From an uncultured Pelagibacteraceae bacterium (GTDB lineage: Bacteria; Pseudomonadota; Alphaproteobacteria; Pelagibacterales; Pelagibacteraceae): 64,000 nt of DNA. Shown in pieces: positions 57,580 to 64,000 of the stretch. Within the stretch, counting starts at the first letter, position 1; every line of letters starts with the position of its first letter. Where the stretch lies: assembly GCA_902615715.1 (NCBI GenBank), contig CACMQA010000002.1:62001-126000 (forward strand), read 5' to 3'. The position numbers and the translations under genes are program-made. The notes under the pieces were generated by a model. It was not told the DNA's origin and searched no databases. It saw only the letters and a list, made by a program, of their open reading frames with translations.

Positions 57580-59322
57580 ATGAATCTTGAAGAATTAAAA
57601 TTTATTTTACGCAGAATTTATAGAGAATATGTAAAAAAACATATTAAAAGAATTTTAATTGCTTTAATTCTCTCAATAATTGTTGCTGCAAGTACATCTG
57701 GTATAGCTTGGCTATTAGATCCAGCTGTTAAGAAAATTTTTATTGAACAAGACAAAGTGTTTGCATGGTCAATACCGGTTCTAATCGTGATAGCATTTTC
57801 TAGCAAAGGCCTTTCACTTTATCTAGCAAGAATTAATATAATAAGAGTTGGAGAAGAAGTGGCAGGTGCTTTGAAAAAAAAGATTGCAAACAATATTTTG
57901 ACTTCTGATATCCAAACTCTAGAGAATAGACACTCAGGAAAATATATCTCAAATATTATGTATGATGCACACCAAGTTCAGAATCTTGTTAGCACTGGAG
58001 TTTTAAATTTAATGAAAGATAGTTTCTCAGTTATTGCTCTAGTTTCGCTAATGTTCTATCAAAATTGGAAGTTAGCTCTATTTGCAATCTTAATGATGCC
58101 TTTAGCAGGTGTACTAGCTAAATCTTTAGGTAAGAGAATTGGAAAAGCTACTTCAAAAGCCGGTATATCATCTGGAAATTTAGCGTCTTTTTTAACAGAA
58201 ATATTTAAAGGATCTAAGATGATAAGAATTTATCAGAAAGAATATGAGGAATCTCAAAAAGCAAATCAGGTAATCGACGATTTAGTAGAAAAAAATATTA
58301 AAATTGGAAGTGTAATAATTAGAGCTACACCAATTATGGAAGCGCTTACAGGTTTCATGATCGCAGGATTCATAGTTTTTTCTGGTCAACTTATTGCTGC
58401 TGGTGAATTAGGTGTAAATAATTTTTTTTCTTTTTTAGCAGCTATGATGTTAGCTTATCAACCAATAAGGTCTTTAGCTACAATCAACATGGCCGCTTAT
58501 CAAGGTGCTACTGCTTTTAAAAGAATAAGTAAAATTATAGATAAAGAAATTAAAATAAAAGAACAAACTAATGCACCAAAACTAATTTTAAAAAATACTA
58601 ATATAAAATTTAATAATGTTGGTTTTAAATACGAGTCCACTGACGAAAAAGCAATTAACAATATTAATTTTGAGATAAAAGGAAATACAATGACGGCTTT
58701 TGTTGGCCATAGTGGGGCCGGTAAAAGTACTATTATAAATCTGCTACCAAGATTCTATGATCCTCAAGAAGGACATATAGAGATTGATAATCAAAATATT
58801 GTTAATATTTCTCTTAATTCATTAAGAAAGAATTTATCATTAGTAAGCCAAGATGTAATTTTATTTGACGATACAATTAAAAATAATATTGCATATGCCA
58901 AAAGTGATGCCTCTGATGATGATATAGTTAATGCATGTAAATTTGCAGCTGCTGATGAATTTATAAAAAAATTGCCTAATGGATATAATACCATGATAGG
59001 TGAAAACGGTGTTAGACTTTCTGGAGGTCAAAAACAAAGAATCTCGATTGCCAGAGCGGTTTTAAAAGAGTCCCCTATCATACTATTAGACGAGGCGACT
59101 TCATCTTTAGACTCGGACTCCGAAGAGAAAGTACAGAATGCCATTAATAATTTAACCAAGAATAGAACAACCTTAGTAATAGCTCATAGGCTCTCAACAA
59201 TTCATAATGCGGACAAAATATTTGTCATGAGAAATGGTAAGGTGGTTAATTCAGGTAATCATGATTTTCTAATAAATAATTGTGATGAATATAAATCACT
59301 TTATAAAAAACAAATAAAATAA
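57580..59322 (+). CDS. msbA: MsbA-like lipid flippase, ABC transporter with fused membrane and ATPase domains
   Basis: The 580-residue half-transporter has six helices in the first 320 residues. The ATPase shows Walker A GHSGAGKST, signature LSGGQKQR, Walker B ILLDEATSSLD and the H-loop IAHRLST. It lies just upstream of waaA, lpxK and an lpxL-like gene, so flipping of lipid A or its core across the inner membrane is the likely task. It is 1 bp from waaA. Confidence 0.88.
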   Translation: MNLEELKFILRRIYREYVKKHIKRILIALILSIIVAASTSGIAWLLDPAVKKIFIEQDKVFAWSIPVLIVIAFSSKGLSLYLARINIIRVGEEVAGALKKKIANNILTSDIQTLENRHSGKYISNIMYDAHQVQNLVSTGVLNLMKDSFSVIALVSLMFYQNWKLALFAILMMPLAGVLAKSLGKRIGKATSKAGISSGNLASFLTEIFKGSKMIRIYQKEYEESQKANQVIDDLVEKNIKIGSVIIRATPIMEALTGFMIAGFIVFSGQLIAAGELGVNNFFSFLAAMMLAYQPIRSLATINMAAYQGATAFKRISKIIDKEIKIKEQTNAPKLILKNTNIKFNNVGFKYESTDEKAINNINFEIKGNTMTAFVGHSGAGKSTIINLLPRFYDPQEGHIEIDNQNIVNISLNSLRKNLSLVSQDVILFDDTIKNNIAYAKSDASDDDIVNACKFAAADEFIKKLPNGYNTMIGENGVRLSGGQKQRISIARAVLKESPIILLDEATSSLDSDSEEKVQNAINNLTKNRTTLVIAHRLSTIHNADKIFVMRNGKVVNSGNHDFLINNCDEYKSLYKKQIK

Positions 59323-59323
59323 T

Positions 59324-60607
59324 ATGATTCTTGCATATAGAATCTTCTCAATTATTTCATACCCTTTTTTATTTTTATTTATATATTTTAGATTAATTTT
59401 AAAAAAAGAAGATCCTAGAAGATTTAAGGAAAAACTGCTTAGCTCTCATTTTAACGTTAAAAGGAAAGAAAATTCAAAACTTATTTGGTTTCATGCTGCG
59501 AGTATAGGAGAGTTTAAAAGCATAATACCAATTATAAAAAAATTAGACTCATATGAAAAAAACTTAGAATTTTTAATCACTACTACAACATTTAGCTCTA
59601 GTAACCTTGCTAAATTAGAATTAGCCAATTTTGAAAATATGCACCATAGATTTTTCCCTTTTGATGTTATTTTCTTAATAGATAAATTTATAAATGTATG
59701 GAAACCAAAAAAAATTTTTTTAGTAGACTCAGAAGTTTGGCCAAATCTCATAATTAAGGCAAACCAAAAAGGAATTCCTTTAGCTCTTATCAATGCAAGA
59801 TTATCTAGAAAATCTTTCAAAAGGTGGTTACTTTTTCCAAATACTGCAAAGAAAATATTTGGTATGATAGACTTATTTCTTTGTGCCAACAAAGAAACTA
59901 AAGGATATTTGGAAAAATTAAAGATCCAAAAAGTAAATTACGAGGGAAACATTAAGTTAATTAGTAAAATTAATTTTCAAAAAATTGACGAAGAAAATGA
60001 AAAGAGATTAGAAGAATCTAGATTTTGGATTGCTGCCAGTATTCATAAAGAAGAGGATATTTTTTGTTTGAAGACTCACAAAGAACTCAAAAATGTATAT
60101 AATGATATAATCACAGTTTTAGCTCCAAGACACATTGATAGAGTTAATAAAATCAAATCATTATCGGAGAAACTTGGTTTCAAAACACAAATATTAAATA
60201 AAGATGATAAAATTTTTGATGAAAATGAAGTTATAATAATTAATTTTTTTGGAAACCTACAAAACTATTTCAAATATGCTAAGAGCGTGTTTATTGGGAA
60301 ATCTACAATTAATAAAATAAAGCACGACAGTGGTCAGAGCCCGATTGATGCGGCCAAACTAAATTGTAAAATTTATCACGGTCCATATGTTTCAAATTTT
60401 CAAGAGTTGTATGATGATTTTAGAATTAATAATATTTCAAATTTAGTTGAAGATCACCACGATTTAAGTAAAAATCTAATAATTGATTTAAAAAAAATAA
60501 GTAAAAAAGAAATTACTAGCCCTCAATATATTAAAAATTTAGAAAGAGATGTATTAATCAATACTATGAAATTAATAAATAATTTTTTATACGATGAAAT
60601 TAATTAA
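59324..60607 (+). CDS. waaA: Kdo transferase
   Basis: A GT-B glycosyltransferase (427 residues) that adds Kdo to lipid IVA. An N-terminal membrane anchor is followed by the catalytic glutamate region WFHAASIGEFKS and DSEVWPN. The C-terminal CMP-Kdo site includes APRHIDR and SGQSPIDAAKLNCKIYHGP. It shows the organism makes a Kdo-bearing outer membrane lipid. It overlaps lpxK by 14 bp. Confidence 0.93.
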   Translation: MILAYRIFSIISYPFLFLFIYFRLILKKEDPRRFKEKLLSSHFNVKRKENSKLIWFHAASIGEFKSIIPIIKKLDSYEKNLEFLITTTTFSSSNLAKLELANFENMHHRFFPFDVIFLIDKFINVWKPKKIFLVDSEVWPNLIIKANQKGIPLALINARLSRKSFKRWLLFPNTAKKIFGMIDLFLCANKETKGYLEKLKIQKVNYEGNIKLISKINFQKIDEENEKRLEESRFWIAASIHKEEDIFCLKTHKELKNVYNDIITVLAPRHIDRVNKIKSLSEKLGFKTQILNKDDKIFDENEVIIINFFGNLQNYFKYAKSVFIGKSTINKIKHDSGQSPIDAAKLNCKIYHGPYVSNFQELYDDFRINNISNLVEDHHDLSKNLIIDLKKISKKEITSPQYIKNLERDVLINTMKLINNFLYDEIN

Positions 60608-61526
60608 GCCAAAATTTTGGGATAAAAAAGAGAAGAATTTTATTTCTCTTTTATTATTTCCAATTTCTTTAATAACTTTGTTGATTGTCTTTTTTAAAAA
60701 ACATTTATCTAAGAAAATAAAATTTAACATCCCGGTAATTTGTGTTGGGAATATTTATGTTGGCGGAACAGGAAAAACACCAGCAGCAATTTTCTTAGCA
60801 AATGAGCTTTCAAAACTTGGGCTTAACCCAGTAATTTTACGCAAGTTTTATAGAAATCATAATGATGAATATAGCCAAATTAGGAGTAATTATAAAAATT
60901 TAATTATAACGAAAAACAGGATTGATGGGATTAAAAAAGCAGAAAAAAATGGAAATAATATTGTTATTCTTGATGATGGTTTGCAAGATTACAAAATCGA
61001 AAAAGACTTATGTATTAGCTGTTTTCATCAAAACCAGTTAGTAGGAAATGGTTTGATTTTACCTGCCGGACCGCTTAGAGAAAATATAAGTGCGCTAAAG
61101 AAAATACAGATAGTTTTAATTAATGGTGATAAATGTTCCGATTTTGAGAAGAAATTAAAGATTATTAACAAAGATTTAGAAATATATTATTTAAATTACA
61201 AGCCATTAAATATCGAAAATTTTAAAGGTCACAAACTTTTAGCTTTTGCAGCTATTGGAAATCCAGAAAATTTTTTTCAATTATTAAACAATAATGGTTT
61301 AATTATTAAAAAAAAATTAGTTTATCCCGATCATTATGAATTTACAAAAGATGAAATTCAAAAAATTATAGACGAAGCTGATCATCAAAATTTGAAAATA
61401 ATTACAACTGAAAAAGATTTTTTTAAAATTAACAATTTTAATCTACCTGAAATAAATTTTCTTAAAGTATCTTTAGAGTTTGTTGAAAAAGAAAAATTTA
61501 TAAATAGGATACAGAAAATTATATGA
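60594..61526 (+). CDS. lpxK: Tetraacyldisaccharide 4'-kinase
   Basis: Phosphorylates the 4' position of the lipid A precursor. The 310-residue protein has a short N-terminal membrane helix, the P loop GNIYVGGTGKTPAA and the catalytic LDDGLQDYKI. It also has FAAIGNPENFF and TTEKDF. It overlaps the acyltransferase gene by 4 bp. Confidence 0.94.
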   Translation: MKLIKPKFWDKKEKNFISLLLFPISLITLLIVFFKKHLSKKIKFNIPVICVGNIYVGGTGKTPAAIFLANELSKLGLNPVILRKFYRNHNDEYSQIRSNYKNLIITKNRIDGIKKAEKNGNNIVILDDGLQDYKIEKDLCISCFHQNQLVGNGLILPAGPLRENISALKKIQIVLINGDKCSDFEKKLKIINKDLEIYYLNYKPLNIENFKGHKLLAFAAIGNPENFFQLLNNNGLIIKKKLVYPDHYEFTKDEIQKIIDEADHQNLKIITTEKDFFKINNFNLPEINFLKVSLEFVEKEKFINRIQKII

Positions 61527-62380
61527 TCAAGATAGTAAAATATTTTTTTCAATCAATTGTTATTTATTTACTCTTTTTTATTGGATTTATCTTTAGATTA
61601 AAAATTGGTAGAAAAATATTTGCTAGTTTTTTTTCATTATGCGGTCCCCTTTTTAAATCAAAAAAAATTATAAATAGTAACCTAAAAAATTTTTCTTCAA
61701 GAGTTTCGGAAATAGACGAGAAACAGATCGCTAATGAAATGTGGAGAAATTATGGTATGACTTTTATTGAATATTTGTATTTAGGAAATTTTAAAAAAAA
61801 CAATGCTCATATAGAAATTGATGGAGCTGAATATTTAACGAGAGTAAAAAAAAATGACAAACCAGTTATTTTTGTATCAGGTCATTTTGCTAACTTTGAA
61901 CTAATGTCTATGGAAATTACAAAAAATAATATTCAACTAGCAACTATTTATAGACCGTTAAATAATATATTTTTAAACCCCTTTATGGAGTTTTTGAGAA
62001 AAAAATATGTTTGCAAAAATCAAATAAAAAAGGGAATTAATGGTGTTAAAGAAACAATTAATTATATAAAAAATAATTATTCTATTGCTTTAATGATCGA
62101 TCAAAGGGTAAGCGAAGGTGAAAAAGTTAGTTTTTTTGGAAAAGAAGCTCTAACTACAACCTTGCCAGCTCAACTTTCTTTTAAATTTGGTTTGGAAATT
62201 GTGCCTGTTTTTATTGAAAGAAAAAAAAATAATAAATTCAGGATTGAATTTTTTGAACCAATAAAACCTTATGATTACGAGAATAAAATTAAACTTACAG
62301 AAAAATTGAATTCAATACTTGAGAAAATGATTACAAATAACCCGTACCAATGGATCTGGACACATAATAGGTGGAAATAA
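61523..62380 (+). CDS. lpxL: Lauroyl/myristoyl acyltransferase of lipid A synthesis (LpxL/HtrB-like)
   Basis: A LPLAT-family enzyme of 285 residues with an N-terminal anchor. The catalytic HX4E is in SGHFANFELM. The later block MIDQRVSEGEKVSFFG and the C-terminal NPYQWIWTHNRW are characteristic. Which acyl chain is used cannot be read. It ends 2 bp from the convergent DUF2093 gene. Confidence 0.9.
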   Translation: MIKIVKYFFQSIVIYLLFFIGFIFRLKIGRKIFASFFSLCGPLFKSKKIINSNLKNFSSRVSEIDEKQIANEMWRNYGMTFIEYLYLGNFKKNNAHIEIDGAEYLTRVKKNDKPVIFVSGHFANFELMSMEITKNNIQLATIYRPLNNIFLNPFMEFLRKKYVCKNQIKKGINGVKETINYIKNNYSIALMIDQRVSEGEKVSFFGKEALTTTLPAQLSFKFGLEIVPVFIERKKNNKFRIEFFEPIKPYDYENKIKLTEKLNSILEKMITNNPYQWIWTHNRWK

Positions 62381-62382
62381 AT

Positions 62383-62577
62383 TTATTTTTTTAATTTTTT
62401 AAATCTTTCATTAACTTCGATTGGTGAAAAATATGCCTCCTGAAGATCAACATTCCAGTAATTTAGGTTTTTTAGATTTATTTCTTTGCCTGAAATAGCA
62501 CATAAAACATGATCACCTTCTTCTATTATTTCAAAATAGTTGTGTTTATAAACAAGTTTAGCTTTTTTTTTATTCAT
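62383..62577 (-). CDS. DUF2093 protein
   Basis: A short protein, 64 residues from the ATG at 62577, with the DUF2093 core: EGDHVLCAISGKEINLKNL, then YWNVDLQEAYFSP. An ATG 30 bases upstream would overlap the purD start region. The family is specific to Alphaproteobacteria and of unknown function. Its place between lipid A genes and purD gives no clear clue. Confidence 0.8.
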   Translation of the reverse strand: MNKKKAKLVYKHNYFEIIEEGDHVLCAISGKEINLKNLNYWNVDLQEAYFSPIEVNERFKKLKK

Positions 62578-62605
62578 CAATAAATTATACAATATAAAAT
62601 CTATC

Positions 62606-63883
62606 ATGAATATTGGTTTAATAGGAAGTGGAGGCAGAGAACATGCTTTATGTAAAAAAATACATGAGTCTAAACTAGTAAAGAAAATATTTTGTCTTCC
62701 TGGAAATGCAGGAACCTCTCAACTTGCTACGAATATTGAAGTAGATATCTTAAATTTTAAAAAAGTTCTTAAAATAATTAAACAATATAAAATTAATCTA
62801 GTAGTAGTTGGTCCAGAGGAGCCGCTGGTAAAGGGGATAGTTGATTTTTTAAGAAAGAATAAAATTGCAGTATTTGGTCCAAATAAATATGCTTCTAAAT
62901 TAGAGGGATCAAAAGCTTTTATGAAAATGATTTGTGCTCAAAATCAAATACCAACCGCCAAATTTAAAATTTGTTACAAAAATACACAAGTCATAAATTT
63001 TTTAAAACGTAGCGAGCTCCCTTTAGTTGTAAAAGCAGACGGATTAGCTGCTGGTAAAGGTGTAACAATTTGTAAAACAAAAAAACAAGTAATCAAAACC
63101 TCATCAGAAATATTTAAAGGAAAATTTAAATCATCGAGAACAGTCGTTTTAGAAGAATTTTTAAAAGGTGAAGAAGCAAGCTATTTTATAATTGTTGATA
63201 ATAATAACTTTAAATTTTTTGGTACAGCACAGGATCATAAGCGTGTTTATGAAAATGATAAAGGACCTAACACTGGTGGGATGGGAGCTTACTCACCAGC
63301 TCCAATAGTCACGAAAACTCTAGAAAAAAAAATAATATCAAAAATTATAAAACCAACTTTAAAAGCTCTTAAAACAAAAAAAAAATCATATAATGGATTT
63401 TTATATGTTGGATTAATGATAAAAAATGACGAACCTTTTTTAATAGAGTACAATATAAGAATGGGAGATCCAGAATGTCAGGTAATTTTACCTAGATTAA
63501 AAACTGATATTGTAAAGGTATTTAAAAAAGCAACATTAAATAAACTTAAAAGTATTAAAATAAAATGGAAAAAACAAAAATGTATGACTATAGTTTTATG
63601 TGCAAAAGGATATCCAGGTTCTTATAAAAAAAACTTACTAATAAATAATATAAAAAAAATTAAATTATCTAAATCAGATTTTATATATCATGCAGGCACG
63701 AAAATAAGGAAAGGTGTTCTGAGATCAAATGGCGGAAGAGTTTTAAATATTTCATCATTGGGGGATAGTTTTTTTAAAATCAGAAAAAAAATAATTTTGA
63801 ACATTAAAAAATTAAGTTTAAAAAATTTTTTTTATAGGAAAGATATTGGTTGGAAAGTAATTAAAAATAATGCGAATTATTAG
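62606..63883 (+). CDS. purD: Phosphoribosylamine--glycine ligase
   Basis: An ATP-grasp enzyme of purine synthesis, 425 residues. It begins GLIGSGGREHALCKKI and carries the VVGPEEPLVKGI, VKADGLAAGKGVTI, GPNTGGMGAYSPAP and RMGDPECQVILP motifs. It uses phosphoribosylamine derived from PRPP, the product of prs at 16432. It overlaps rsmD by 14 bp. Confidence 0.97.
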   Translation: MNIGLIGSGGREHALCKKIHESKLVKKIFCLPGNAGTSQLATNIEVDILNFKKVLKIIKQYKINLVVVGPEEPLVKGIVDFLRKNKIAVFGPNKYASKLEGSKAFMKMICAQNQIPTAKFKICYKNTQVINFLKRSELPLVVKADGLAAGKGVTICKTKKQVIKTSSEIFKGKFKSSRTVVLEEFLKGEEASYFIIVDNNNFKFFGTAQDHKRVYENDKGPNTGGMGAYSPAPIVTKTLEKKIISKIIKPTLKALKTKKKSYNGFLYVGLMIKNDEPFLIEYNIRMGDPECQVILPRLKTDIVKVFKKATLNKLKSIKIKWKKQKCMTIVLCAKGYPGSYKKNLLINNIKKIKLSKSDFIYHAGTKIRKGVLRSNGGRVLNISSLGDSFFKIRKKIILNIKKLSLKNFFYRKDIGWKVIKNNANY

Positions 63884-64000
63884 CGGCACATTAAAAGGAA
63901 GAAAGCTAAATTTTATCAAAAATTCAACTACTCGGCCACTCAAAGATAGTGTTAGAGAAAATATTTTTAATATTTTAATACACTCTTCTCATATTAAAAC
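63870..64000 (+). CDS. rsmD: 16S rRNA (guanine-966-N2)-methyltransferase, 5' part
   Basis: The frame starts MRIISGTLKGRKLNF and continues TRPLKDSVRENIFNIL before the window ends. The 'MRIISG-x-x-KGR' start and the 'RP-x-x-D-x-VRE-x-x-FN' block are the RsmD N-terminal signature. The SAM-binding core lies outside. Its ATG is 14 bp inside purD. Confidence 0.85.
   Translation, partial: MRIISGTLKGRKLNFIKNSTTRPLKDSVRENIFNILIHSSHIK

Overview
This window is almost certainly from a SAR11-type alphaproteobacterium (Pelagibacterales, Candidatus Pelagibacter-like). The reasons are a very AT-rich sequence, extreme gene packing (no gap above about 120 bp, most neighbours touching or overlapping), gene orders typical of Alphaproteobacteria (uvrC-pgsA; rnhB-ccrM; mutY-DUF721-dsbA-smc-atpIBEFF'; ispH-thrB-rnhA; ctaCDB-orf-ctaGE-surf1) and a retinal pathway (crtI-crtB-crtY-blh) as used by marine proteorhodopsin bacteria. 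I count 75 protein genes, two of them cut by the window edges, and one tRNA. I see no insertion sequence, phage, CRISPR array, rRNA or restriction system.

Layout. 1-4376: a cut gene of unknown role (2OG-oxygenase-like at best), an ELM1-family protein, thioredoxin reductase, a Gfo/Idh/MocA oxidoreductase and an aspartate/prephenate aminotransferase. 4415-10141: uvrB, a FolM-like reductase, folB, uvrC, pgsA. 10138-13732: ilvE, then a MarR regulator, OmpR-type response regulator and EnvZ-like kinase resembling the PetP/PetR arrangement, then a UbiK-type factor. 13784-19810: lgt, a MidA/NDUFAF7 methyltransferase, pgeF, prs, ribosomal protein L25 with a long charged tail, pth, ychF. 19787-22342: petABC (cytochrome bc1). 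22431-28086: trmL, hemF, greA, cca, tRNA-Gln(UUG), ispE, a TPR protein. 28095-32644: a UDG, rnhB, ccrM, an FAD monooxygenase, mutY.

32639-45121 is one 15-gene forward run with gaps of at most 17 bp: DUF721, dsbA, smc, the F0 sector of ATP synthase, the whole lycopene-to-retinal pathway, ispH, thrB, rnhA. 45114-52441 is a reverse run: peroxiredoxin, thrC, surf1 and the aa3-type cytochrome c oxidase genes, including a 36-residue membrane protein that has a good ribosome binding site. 52493-56665 holds rsmE and a redox/detoxification group (haloacid dehalogenase, CDGSH protein, pirin, quinone reductase, DUF1289, DUF2721). 56719-62577 holds ubiA and lipid A/Kdo genes (MsbA-like exporter, waaA, lpxK, lpxL-like) and DUF2093. 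purD and the start of rsmD end the window.

Taken together this is core-genome sequence centred on respiration (bc1, aa3 oxidase, ubiquinone and haem steps, F0) and light-use cofactor synthesis, with DNA repair and cell-cycle functions between. The observations most worth following are: an SMC protein that seems to lack the hinge; a perfect 9-bp dyad made of two GANTC methylation sites at the start of the gene for the GANTC methyltransferase itself; two divergent genes whose start codons abut as ATGCAT; three convergent gene pairs that share one TTAA as both stop codons; and the direct joining of F0 genes to the retinal genes.
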